Shown: piece after piece, positions 1 through 5,107 of the stretch
How positions within the stretch are numbered: the stretch's first letter is position 1
How the letters are laid out: each line of letters starts with the position of its first letter
Origin: Oscillospiraceae bacterium
GTDB taxonomy: Bacteria; Bacillota; Clostridia; Oscillospirales; Acutalibacteraceae
Assembly: GCA_022508865.1 (NCBI GenBank)
Contig: JAFLUK010000053.1
Span: forward strand, 1-9,662
Reading direction: 5' to 3'
Length of the DNA stretch: 9,662 nucleotides
Program-made: the position numbers and the translations under genes
The notes under the pieces: generated by a model
The model's input: the letters and a program-made list of their open reading frames with translations, nothing else
What the model was told of the DNA's origin: nothing
Database searches by the model: none

Positions 1-28
1 AGCGAAACATTCCATTAATAAAAACCAT
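1..28 (-). CDS. 5' end of an unidentified gene, cut by the window edge
   Basis: Only nine codons are visible, reading MVFINGMFR from an ATG at 28-26. The call rests on the upstream signals: a strong ribosome binding site (GGGGGAGG, complement of 34-41), five bases ahead of the ATG when measured from GGAGG, and a good sigma-A promoter at 70-98. The gene lies downstream of rplL on the same strand but behind two terminators, so it is probably a separate unit. The residues do not look like the start of RpoB, which often follows rplL in Firmicutes. Product unknown. Confidence 0.45.
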
Positions 29-69
29 AATAACCTCCCCCTTGCTTTATATAAATATTTTACAATATA

Positions 70-98
70 ATTTTATCATTTTTAACAAAAAATTACAA
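70..98 (-). promoter_or_regulatory. Sigma-A promoter for the truncated left-edge gene
   Basis: Read on the minus strand: TTGTAA (-35, 93-98), a 17-base spacer and TAAAAT (-10, 70-75), with an extended -10 TGA directly before the -10. It sits about 40 bases ahead of the ATG at 28. Both hexamers are close to consensus and the surroundings are very AT-rich. Confidence 0.5.
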
Positions 99-141
99 GT
101 GCATTTATAAAATATGGATGTAGAAAACATCTCCATGTTTT

Positions 142-168
142 TGTGCGTTATACATAAAAGAACGCATA
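142..168. repeat. Inverted repeat upstream of the left-edge promoter
   Basis: Arms 142-149 (TGTGCGTT) and 161-168 (AACGCATA) pair over eight bases with one G-T wobble around an 11-base gap. It lies about 45 bases upstream of the -35 box of the left-edge gene. It could be an operator or simply chance structure. No T-run follows on either strand, so it is not a terminator. Confidence 0.25.
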
Positions 169-207
169 CAATTTTGTGAACATCTAATTTTATGTTTAAT
201 ACATAAT

Positions 208-230
208 AAAAAAACCACCGGAAAGGTGGT
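208..230 (-). terminator. Second (distal) intrinsic terminator of the ribosomal protein operon
   Basis: On the minus strand a six-base stem ACCACC/GGTGGT with a five-base loop is followed by a run of T residues (complement of 208-214). It lies directly downstream of the first terminator, giving a tandem pair. Confidence 0.75.
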
Positions 231-260
231 AAAGAAAAAGGGCTCCCTATTGGGAGCCCT
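231..260 (-). terminator. First intrinsic terminator after rplL
   Basis: A perfect nine-base stem (AGGGCTCCC/GGGAGCCCT, 239-247 and 252-260) with a four-base loop is followed on the minus strand by TTTTTCTTT (complement of 231-239). It begins 33 bases past the rplL stop codon and is a textbook rho-independent terminator. Confidence 0.92.
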
Positions 261-292
261 GAATTATTAAGTAAAATATAAGTAAGTTTAAA

Positions 293-670
293 TTACTTGA
301 GTTCTACTTCTGCGCCTGCTTCTTCAAGCTTTGCCTTCATAGCTTCTGCATCGTCCTTGGAAACTGCTTCCTTAACAGTCTTTGGAGCGCCGTCAACAAC
401 AGCCTTTGCTTCCTTAAGACCAAGACCTGTGAGCTCACGAACAACCTTGATAACGTTGATCTTGCTTGAGCCTGCAGACTTAAGAACAACATCAAATTCT
501 GTCTGCTCTGCAGCAGCCTCTTCGCCGCCTGCAGCAGGACCTGCAACTGCAACAGCAGCAGCTGCTGATACACCAAATTCATCTTCTACAGCGTGAACGA
601 GCTCGGAGAGTTCGAGAACTGTAAGAGTCTTTAATTCTTCAATAATAGCAGTAATCTTTTCACTAGCCAT
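293..670 (-). CDS. rplL: 50S ribosomal protein L7/L12
   Basis: L7/L12 is the multi-copy protein of the ribosomal stalk. It binds L10 and recruits and activates the translational GTPases EF-Tu, EF-G and IF2. The 125-residue product has the normal length and three-part layout: an N-terminal dimerisation helix pair (about residues 1-33), an Ala/Gly/Glu-rich flexible hinge (about 36-57) and a C-terminal factor-binding domain (about 58-125) with the typical VIKVVRELTGLGLKEAK stretch. The ATG at 670 has GGAGG (complement of 680-684) nine bases upstream. It is the last gene of the operon, 61 bases after rplJ, and tandem terminators follow. In this family rplJ and rplL are co-translated from one message and share control by the L10 leader upstream. 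Confidence 0.98.
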   Translation of the reverse strand: MASEKITAIIEELKTLTVLELSELVHAVEDEFGVSAAAAVAVAGPAAGGEEAAAEQTEFDVVLKSAGSSKINVIKVVRELTGLGLKEAKAVVDGAPKTVKEAVSKDDAEAMKAKLEEAGAEVELK

Positions 671-731
671 TTTAATATACCTCCAATAATCAGTTAATTT
701 AAAAATTTAGTTTGTTTTGTGCAGAATCTTA

Positions 732-1313
732 TTATTCTGCTGTTTCTTCTGCAGGAGCAGCTTCCTCTGCGGGAGCCTCTGTTTCTGCATTTGTTTCCTT
801 GTCAGCAAGGCAGGCTTCTATGCCGCCCTTGTCAACAACTGCCTGTACACCTCTTGCGAAAGATGCAATAGGTGCCTGGAATGCGCCAAGCACATTTGCA
901 AGAAGAACTTCTCTTGTAGGAAGTTTTGCAAGTGCGTCAACCTTTTCAAGGCTGATAACCTCGCCATCAAGAACACCGCTCTTAATAGCAAAATCCTCGC
1001 TCTTCTTAGCATACTTGCTAAGAATTCTTGCTGCGCCTGTGTAGTCTGTTTCACTGGTAGCAATAGCTGTTGTACCCTCTAAAACAGGCTCAAGACCTGT
1101 AATGCCTGCTGCTTCGCAAGCTCTGCCCAGCATTGTGTTCTTTACAACAGTGTACTTAACGTCGCATTCACGAAGCTCTTTTCTGAGCTGTGTGTCGTCA
1201 GCAACGGTAATACCCTTGTAGTTAACAACAATACAGGAAACAGAAGCCTTAAGTCTTTCAGAAAGGTCAGCAACTAACGCTTTCTTTGCCTCTAAAACCT
1301 TTTCGCTTGGCAA
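732..1313 (-). CDS. rplJ: 50S ribosomal protein L10, TTG start
   Basis: L10 anchors L7/L12 dimers to 23S rRNA at the stalk base and, as the L10-L12 complex, represses its own mRNA. The 193-residue product begins MPSEKVLEAKKALVADL, the usual L10 N-terminus. It carries the rRNA-binding domain with the VVNYKGITVADDTQLRKELR and KYTVVKNTMLGRA blocks, then a helical region that binds L12, and ends in an Ala/Glu-rich acidic tail (about residues 170-193). I place the start at TTG (1311-1313) because GGAGG (complement of 1322-1326) lies eight bases upstream and family homology starts there. The frame stays open to an ATG at 1433, but those 40 codons would lie inside the L10 leader RNA and have no L10-like sequence. 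It follows rplA after a 207-base leader. Confidence 0.96.
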   Translation of the reverse strand: MPSEKVLEAKKALVADLSERLKASVSCIVVNYKGITVADDTQLRKELRECDVKYTVVKNTMLGRACEAAGITGLEPVLEGTTAIATSETDYTGAARILSKYAKKSEDFAIKSGVLDGEVISLEKVDALAKLPTREVLLANVLGAFQAPIASFARGVQAVVDKGGIEACLADKETNAETEAPAEEAAPAEETAE

Positions 1314-1349
1314 ATTTTTCACCTCCGTATCAGTAATTATACGCAGTTC

Positions 1350-1466
1350 AAAAGAAAACCTCTCCTTGGTTTCCGAGGAGAGGCAGTAAATTACAATGTA
1401 ATTTTGCTTTTTCCTCGGCAGGCGTGTTACCACTTATGCACAATGCACCTGCTGTCTTTAGAACAG
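1350..1466 (-). ncRNA. L10 leader (autoregulatory element with attenuator) of rplJ-rplL
   Basis: The gap between rplA and rplJ has the hallmarks of the Firmicutes L10 leader family. A GACAGCAGGTGC block (around 1445-1457) and a GCCTGCCGAGG block (around 1413-1423) can pair through GCAGG/CCTGC. A hairpin at 1359-1383 has an eight-base stem, one mismatch, two more pairs and an AAA loop. It is followed by TTTTCTTTT (complement of 1350-1358), making a transcription attenuator. CCGAGG (complement of 1413-1418) is complementary to CCTCGG (complement of 1373-1378) in the 5' arm of that hairpin, so the two folds exclude each other. In known cases binding of L10(L12)4 favours termination. The exact 5' boundary is uncertain. 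A weak promoter-like pair, TTAATA-18-TAAAAT (complement of about 1469-1498), lies just upstream. Confidence 0.85.
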
Positions 1467-1520
1467 CGATTTTATATATAAGCCAAATGGCTTATTAACA
1501 GGATTGTTCAGCAACTAAAA

Positions 1521-2216
1521 TCAGTTACCGTACTTTGTTGAAATAACCTTAACACCGGGGCCCATTGTTGATGTAACAGCAATAGACTTGATGTACTGAC
1601 CCTTTGCAGCAGCAGGCTTTGCCTTAACAACTGCTTCCATAAGAGTTTCAAGGTTTTCTGCAAGCTTTTCTGTACCAAAGCTCTTCTTACCGATTGGGCA
1701 GTGAATGATGTTTGTCTTGTCGAGACGGTACTCAATCTTACCGGCCTTTGCTTCCTTGATTGCTTTAGCAATGTCAGGAGTAACTGTACCTGCCTTTGGG
1801 TTTGGCATTAAGCCACGAGGTCCAAGGATTCTACCAAGACGACCAACAAGACCCATACAGTCAGGTGTTGTGATGAGAACATCAAAGTCCATCCAGTTTT
1901 CCTGCTGGATTTTCTGTGTCATATCCTCTGCACCAACGTAGTCAGCGCCTGCTTCCTGTGCAAGCTTTTCGTTTTCGCCCTTACAGATAGCAAGAACCTT
2001 AACATCCTTACCTGTACCGTTAGGGAGAACGATAGCGCCGCGAACCTGCTGATCAGCGTGACGTGAGTCAACGCCCAGTCTGATGTGAAGCTCAATTGTT
2101 TCGTCAAACTTTGCCTTAGCTGTCTGAATACAAAGGTCAAGAGCTTCTTTTACTTCATATTGTTTGCTCTTGTCGATAAGCTTTTTGCTGTCGACATAAT
2201 TCTTACCATGTTTCAT
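1521..2216 (-). CDS. rplA: 50S ribosomal protein L1
   Basis: L1 forms the mobile stalk at the E site by binding 23S rRNA, and it represses its own operon by binding an mRNA copy of that site. The 231-residue product has the usual length. Its signature LGRILGPRGLMPNPKAGT spans about residues 127-144, between the two halves of domain I that surround the inserted domain II (about 68-158). The C-terminus MGPGVKVISTKY is typical. The ATG at 2216 has GGAGG (complement of 2225-2229) eight bases upstream. It lies 55 bases downstream of rplK, and this gap holds a hairpin (2236-2264) that matches the L1 recognition fold. Translation of rplA is therefore probably limited by L1 itself. Confidence 0.98.
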   Translation of the reverse strand: MKHGKNYVDSKKLIDKSKQYEVKEALDLCIQTAKAKFDETIELHIRLGVDSRHADQQVRGAIVLPNGTGKDVKVLAICKGENEKLAQEAGADYVGAEDMTQKIQQENWMDFDVLITTPDCMGLVGRLGRILGPRGLMPNPKAGTVTPDIAKAIKEAKAGKIEYRLDKTNIIHCPIGKKSFGTEKLAENLETLMEAVVKAKPAAAKGQYIKSIAVTSTMGPGVKVISTKYGN

Positions 2217-2235
2217 TGTTTAATCCTCCATAATT

Positions 2236-2264
2236 AGGTGGTAAAACGGATTTTCCTCCCACCC
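2236..2264 (-). promoter_or_regulatory. L1-binding mRNA hairpin ahead of rplA
   Basis: On the minus strand an outer stem GGTGG/CCACC (2259-2263 with 2237-2241) encloses an asymmetric internal loop, GA on the 5' side and GTTTTA on the 3' side. An inner three-base stem GGA/TCC follows with an AAA loop. This GGTGG-GA arrangement is the fold L1 recognises in 23S rRNA and in its own mRNA. It ends six bases before the rplA Shine-Dalgarno (2225-2229), so bound L1 would hinder initiation. The fold is read by eye; the L1 role follows from known autoregulation. Confidence 0.75.
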
Positions 2265-2271
2265 GGAATAA

Positions 2272-2697
2272 TTATTCTTCTACTGTTACACCCATACTTC
2301 TGCAAGTACCTTCGATCATGCTCATAGCAGTTTCGAGAGTTGCAGCATTAAGGTCAGGCATTTTCTGCTCTGCAATAGCCTTAATCTGGTCTTTTTTGAT
2401 TGTACCAACCTTCTTTTTGTTTGGTTCGCCTGAACCGCTCTGAAGATTGAGAGCCTTCTTGATGAGTACAGCAGCAGGTGGAGTCTTAGTTACAAATGTA
2501 AAGCTGTGGTCTGCATATACTGTAATAACAACAGGAATAATAAGACCTGCGTCCTTCTGTGTTCTTTCGTTAAATTCTTTTGTAAATGCTACGATGTTTA
2601 CACCGTGCTGACCAAGTGCAGGTCCAACAGGTGGTGCCGGTGTAGCCTTGCCGGCAGGAATCTGAAGCTTAATAAAGCCGATTACCTTCTGTGCCAT
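2272..2697 (-). CDS. rplK: 50S ribosomal protein L11
   Basis: L11 binds the GTPase-associated region of 23S rRNA together with the L10 stalk, takes part in factor-dependent steps of translation and is needed for RelA-type stringent sensing. The 141-residue product has the N-terminal domain with the proline-rich PAGKATPAPPVGPALGQ segment (about residues 15-30), the TPPAA hinge (72-76) and the C-terminal rRNA-binding domain ending IEGTCRSMGVTVEE. I chose the ATG at 2697 (protein MAQKVIGF) because GGAGG (complement of 2707-2711) lies nine bases upstream and homology begins there. The 22 extra codons open upstream would overlap the L1-site hairpin. It lies 101 bases downstream of nusG, the longest gap between the operon's first five genes. 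Confidence 0.98.
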   Translation of the reverse strand: MAQKVIGFIKLQIPAGKATPAPPVGPALGQHGVNIVAFTKEFNERTQKDAGLIIPVVITVYADHSFTFVTKTPPAAVLIKKALNLQSGSGEPNKKKVGTIKKDQIKAIAEQKMPDLNAATLETAMSMIEGTCRSMGVTVEE

Positions 2698-2719
2698 AAT
2701 TATTATCCTCCTAATTTTC

Positions 2720-2749
2720 GTGGTTAATAGTGGGCTTTTGCCCTCCCAC
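2720..2749 (-). promoter_or_regulatory. L1-binding mRNA hairpin ahead of rplK
   Basis: On the minus strand GTGG (2746-2749) pairs with CCAC (2720-2723). The internal loop is asymmetric, GA opposite ACTATTAA, and encloses an inner GGGC/GCCC stem with an AAAA loop. The layout matches the element at 2236-2264 although the inner stems and loops differ in sequence. It ends eight bases before the rplK Shine-Dalgarno. In other bacteria L1 represses rplK-rplA through such a site. Confidence 0.78.
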
Positions 2750-2798
2750 TGGGGACACAACATCCCGCTTATATAACAGCCTTTGGCTAATTATATAT

Positions 2799-3323
2799 TT
2801 AGTCTTCTGTCAAAAGTTCAGCCTGTGAAATTTCCAGTTCAACAGGAGTTTCTCTGCCAAACATTGACACTGTTACTCTTACGTAGTCCTTTTCAATGTC
2901 CATTTCTTCCACAACACCCACAAAATCTTCAAGGGGTCCGTCGATAATCCTAACCTGATCACCAACTTCATAGGAAGCCTCGACAACTCTCTTTTCTACA
3001 CCCATACGGTAAACCTCGTCCTCTGTTAAAGGAACAGGCTTGCTGGATGGACCGACAAATCCTGTGCAACCTCTGATGTTGCGGACTACATACCAGGTTT
3101 CGTCTGTGTAAACCATCTTTACGAAAACATAACCGGGATAGAGCTTGTGCTCTGTTTCCTTTTGTTTTCCGTCCTTCTCCTCAACAACAACCTCTGTGGG
3201 AACCTTCACGTCAATAATCATATCCTGAAGTCCTCTGTTTTCAACAGTTGTCTGCAAGGTAGAAGCAACCTTGTTTTCGTATCCTGAGTAGGTATGAACA
3301 ACATACCATTTTGCTTCTGGCAT
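2799..3323 (-). CDS. nusG: Transcription termination/antitermination factor NusG
   Basis: NusG rides on elongating RNA polymerase, where it affects pausing and termination and can link transcription to translation. The 174-residue product is full length. The N-terminal NGN domain (about residues 1-108) begins with KWYVVHTYSGYENKVA and contains the LYPGYVFVKM core motif and the GCTGFVG segment. The C-terminal KOW domain (about 120-174) contains VGDQVRIIDGPLEDFVGVV. The ATG at 3323 is preceded by AAGAAGG, with GAAGG six bases upstream. It follows secE after 31 bases. The secE-nusG-rplK-rplA order is conserved across most bacteria and supports the call. Confidence 0.98.
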   Translation of the reverse strand: MPEAKWYVVHTYSGYENKVASTLQTTVENRGLQDMIIDVKVPTEVVVEEKDGKQKETEHKLYPGYVFVKMVYTDETWYVVRNIRGCTGFVGPSSKPVPLTEDEVYRMGVEKRVVEASYEVGDQVRIIDGPLEDFVGVVEEMDIEKDYVRVTVSMFGRETPVELEISQAELLTED

Positions 3324-3354
3324 AATAGACCTTCTTTCCTAACCTAAATATGCC

Positions 3355-3603
3355 TTAGTTATTGGCTGTCTGCATAACAAGGTCAAGCAAAGCGTAGAGA
3401 CCTCTGTCAATGCCATAGATAATCAATCCGCAAACAACAATTACCAGCAATACAATACCAAAGTTCTTGGTTGTCTGCTGCCAGGTTGTCCAGCTGATTT
3501 TCTTACATTCGCCAATGCAAGCACGGAAGAAAGAGATGATTTTTGAAAAGACACTTTTCTTTTTGTTCTTAGCTTTTGTTTTAGAAGCTTTCTTTTCAGC
3601 CAT
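3355..3603 (-). CDS. secE: Preprotein translocase subunit SecE
   Basis: SecE is the small essential membrane subunit that clamps SecY in the SecYEG export channel. The 82-residue product is typical of the short Gram-positive form. It has a very lysine-rich cytosolic N-terminus (about residues 1-17), an amphipathic helix with the conserved GECKKISWTTWQQT motif (31-44), and a single membrane segment (about 48-66, GIVLLVIVVCGLIIYGI). The ATG at 3603 has GGAGG (complement of 3610-3614) six bases upstream. That ribosome binding site starts only two bases past the rpmG stop codon, so translation of the two genes is probably coupled. Confidence 0.95.
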   Translation of the reverse strand: MAEKKASKTKAKNKKKSVFSKIISFFRACIGECKKISWTTWQQTTKNFGIVLLVIVVCGLIIYGIDRGLYALLDLVMQTANN

Positions 3604-3616
3604 AGTTTTCCTCCGA

Positions 3617-3766
3617 TTACTTTGTTTCCTTGTGCAGAGTATGCTTTTTGCAGAATCTGCAGTACTTGTTCATTTCAAGTCTGTCAGGATTGTTCTTTTT
3701 GTTTTTCATTGTGTTGTAATTACGCTGTTTGCACTCTGTGCAGGCCATTGTTACTTTTACTCTCAT
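3617..3766 (-). CDS. rpmG: 50S ribosomal protein L33 (zinc-binding form)
   Basis: L33 is a small protein of the large subunit near the E site. The 49-residue product, MRVKVTMACTECKQRNY to HTLHKETK, has two CxxC pairs (CTEC at residues 9-12 and CRFC near 37-40). This is the zinc-ribbon type rather than the Cys-free type that some bacteria induce under zinc shortage. The ATG at 3766 is chosen because GGAGG (complement of 3775-3779) is eight bases upstream and L33 homology begins there. The frame is open for 16 more codons to 3814 but without family sequence. It is the first gene of the operon, as is common in Firmicutes (rpmG-secE-nusG). Confidence 0.96.
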   Translation of the reverse strand: MRVKVTMACTECKQRNYNTMKNKKNNPDRLEMNKYCRFCKKHTLHKETK

Positions 3767-3782
3767 TAACGGCACCTCCTGG

Positions 3783-3846
3783 TTATTCTCTTCGAATAAT
3801 ATAGCCTCCCTCAAAAGGGCACAAAAAATAAACCCCTATTCGAGGT
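3783..3846 (-). promoter_or_regulatory. Structured 5' leader of the rpmG-secE-nusG message
   Basis: The roughly 80-base leader begins with a small hairpin (3832-3846, ACCTC/GGGGT with loop GAATA), then TTTATTTTTT, a short CCCT/AGGG hairpin, and a TTATTC/GAATAA hairpin (3783-3799) just ahead of the rpmG ribosome binding site. TCGAATA (complement of 3837-3843) near the 5' end can instead pair with TATTCGA (complement of 3792-3798), so two folds compete. No known leader family is recognised. The function is unproven. Confidence 0.3.
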
Positions 3847-3853
3847 ATTTAAG

Positions 3854-3882
3854 ATTATAACATAACACTGTCAATACGTCAA
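3854..3882 (-). promoter_or_regulatory. Main sigma-A promoter of the rpmG...rplL operon
   Basis: On the minus strand TTGACG (3877-3882), a 17-base spacer and TATAAT (3854-3859), with an extended -10 TGT before the hexamer. One base from perfect consensus. Predicted start of transcription is near 3847, about 80 bases ahead of rpmG. A second TTGACA begins 10 bases inside the TTGACG box and lies only nine bases from the -10, too close to act with it. Confidence 0.9.
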
Positions 3883-3934
3883 CAGTTTTTTCTAATTATT
3901 TACACTTTTCTTTTATATCAAAAATTATATTGTC

Positions 3935-3972
3935 AAAAAAGAAATATAAGGAACAGTGATAACCGTTCCTTA
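3935..3972 (-). terminator. Intrinsic terminator of the 4204-5007 gene unit
   Basis: An 11-base stem (3947-3957 with 3962-3972, one G-T wobble) and four-base loop are followed on the minus strand, after three bases, by TTTCTTTTTT. It separates the unknown gene and its downstream remnant from the ribosomal operon promoter. The T-run is slightly displaced from the stem, so efficiency may be moderate. Confidence 0.7.
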
Positions 3973-4005
3973 CTAAATTATTATACGACAATGAATTCTT
4001 GCATA

Positions 4006-4193
4006 TCAATAGTATTGACTTTCGGTATTCACTTGTGGTATTTTTGAGTCAGAAACCATCACAGAATCGTTTTCGGACGTTGCGTTAGGGCTTTTTGCAT
4101 TATGGAGCTGTGTGGTTTCTTTTTTTATATCCTTTTTTCTCCTGTGAAGTCAAATACTATAAAAAAGTATTTTTGATACTGCTTGAACAACAT
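4006..4193 (-). pseudogene. Possible small ORF broken by a frameshift
   Basis: Ten bases past the stop of the 4204-5007 gene, an ATG at 4193 opens MLFKQYQKYFFIVFDFTGEK and soon stops. One added base in the run of six A residues (complement of 4133-4138) would carry the frame on through KKDIKKETTQLHNAKSP and VMVSDSKIPQVNTESQYY to a TGA at 4006, giving about 62 residues. There is no ribosome binding site, so it would depend on coupling to the upstream gene. It could be a decayed gene end, a sequencing error in a homopolymer, or chance open frame. No family is recognised. Otherwise the 3973-4203 gap shows nothing clear. Confidence 0.22.
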
Positions 4194-4203
4194 AATCAGA
4201 AAA

Positions 4204-5007
4204 TTATTTATTCAGTGTGTCAGCCATAAAGGACTTTTTCTTCTTTGGCTTTTCAGGCTTAACTGTTTTTCCCTTGTACTTGCGGGCGCCCTTTGAATAC
4301 TTCTGCAAGTCCTCGTCAAAATATTCATACAGCTTGTTATAATCCTCATGGGAAAGCGAATTGAGAATTACAATTGTAATGATTGAGCGTGTATCAAAGT
4401 CGCCGTTGCCGTACTGACGGCTGAGAAGACTTCCCAGCTTGTCCAATTCCTTTTTGTTAGCGCCCTTTATGTATGTTTGTATTTTCGGCACAATGCTTTT
4501 CTTTGTAAAGGTTACGCCACGGAAGGGGAAGTAGGCATCTGCCTCTGTCTTGATTTCATCTTTTAATTCAGGGAACAGTGTAACAAATCTTTTTGCAAGA
4601 AATTCAGGGTCTGCGTTGCCCTCGTCCTTATTTCTCTTCTTCTTTTTCTTTGCCTGCTGCACCTTCTTAATCTGGCTTGTGGCAGTAAGAAGCTCTGTAA
4701 AATCCTTACCGATAGATTCGGCATCTGCCATTGTGTTGCTGTCGGGGTCAAAGAACCAAGTGGAAATATTTTTCCACTCATTGTCGGGACCGTCCTCTGT
4801 CATTCCGCAGGAACGCATAATCATATGGTTCTTCACATCTGTATAGTAAATTGAATAAGCCATATTTTCGCTGATAAAAAGAGCAACCTTTTCATCAGAA
4901 TTATCAGAGGCAACCTCCTGTTTTGTAAATCCCTGCGGTGCAAGGATTTGTTCTACTTTATTGCAAATGGCTGTAAAAGCTTTGTTTAGTATATTAGCGT
5001 CTGCCAT
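4204..5007 (-). CDS. Unrecognised two-part lysine-rich protein, probably cytosolic
   Basis: I do not recognise this 267-residue protein. It has no signal peptide or membrane segment. Residues 1-108 look like one alpha/beta domain (LNKAFTAICNKVEQILAPQGF, then alternating strands such as KVALFISENMAYSIYYTDV and HMIMRSCGMTEDGPDNEW). A lysine-rich linker (about 120-127, KKKKKRNK) leads to a mainly helical part (about 133-238), followed by a basic tail (KPEKPKKKK). The basic stretches suggest nucleic-acid or ribosome contact, but this is only inference. The ATG at 5007 is chosen over the ATG at 5037 because the latter falls on the -10 box of the promoter at 5037-5065, so it cannot be in the message. 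GGTGAT upstream serves as ribosome binding site. A terminator lies at 3935-3972. Confidence 0.8.
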   Translation of the reverse strand: MADANILNKAFTAICNKVEQILAPQGFTKQEVASDNSDEKVALFISENMAYSIYYTDVKNHMIMRSCGMTEDGPDNEWKNISTWFFDPDSNTMADAESIGKDFTELLTATSQIKKVQQAKKKKKRNKDEGNADPEFLAKRFVTLFPELKDEIKTEADAYFPFRGVTFTKKSIVPKIQTYIKGANKKELDKLGSLLSRQYGNGDFDTRSIITIVILNSLSHEDYNKLYEYFDEDLQKYSKGARKYKGKTVKPEKPKKKKSFMADTLNK

Positions 5008-5036
5008 AGTATCACCCTTTCGTCGGTTTGCTATCA

Positions 5037-5065
5037 ATTATACATTGAATACCTTTTTTTGTCAA
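5037..5065 (-). promoter_or_regulatory. Perfect consensus sigma-A promoter for the 4204-5007 gene
   Basis: On the minus strand TTGACA (5060-5065), exactly 17 bases, then TATAAT (5037-5042). All twelve consensus positions match. Transcription should start near 5030, leaving a leader of about 23 bases before the ATG at 5007. The -35 box also sits in a small hairpin (ACCTTT/AAAGGT). Confidence 0.9.
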
Positions 5066-5107
5066 AGGTTTTTACTGTTTGTACTTCTGAATATTGCACT
5101 AAATATA

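Noticed and set aside
297..596. Ser/Ala-rich open frame on the plus strand across rplL
   Set aside because: It is antisense to the clear L7/L12 gene, made of serine/alanine-biased antisense codons and lacks a ribosome binding site.
1473..1499. Hairpin ATAAGCC-ATTT-GGCTTAT after rplA as a terminator
   Set aside because: The bases after the stem are ATATAAAAT, not a T-run, and rplJ-rplL must be expressed downstream. More likely part of a promoter or leader.
3823..3846. Possible attenuator (short hairpin followed by TTTATTTTTT) in the rpmG leader
   Set aside because: The hairpin has only five pairs and lies at the very first bases of the predicted transcript, too close to the start for normal intrinsic termination. 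Kept only as part of the structured leader.
3911..3936. Second promoter upstream of rpmG from TTGACA at 3931-3936
   Set aside because: The nearest -10-like hexamers (TATAAA, TAAAAG) sit 13 and 15 bases away, too close for good function, while the promoter at 3854-3882 is far better.
3991..4047. Short plus-strand frame starting MNSCISIVLTFG
   Set aside because: Only 18 codons, no ribosome binding site or promoter, and it opposes the frameshifted minus-strand candidate.
5008..5037. Upstream ATG at 5037 as start of the lysine-rich protein
   Set aside because: This codon overlaps the -10 box of the consensus promoter, so it lies upstream of the expected transcript start.
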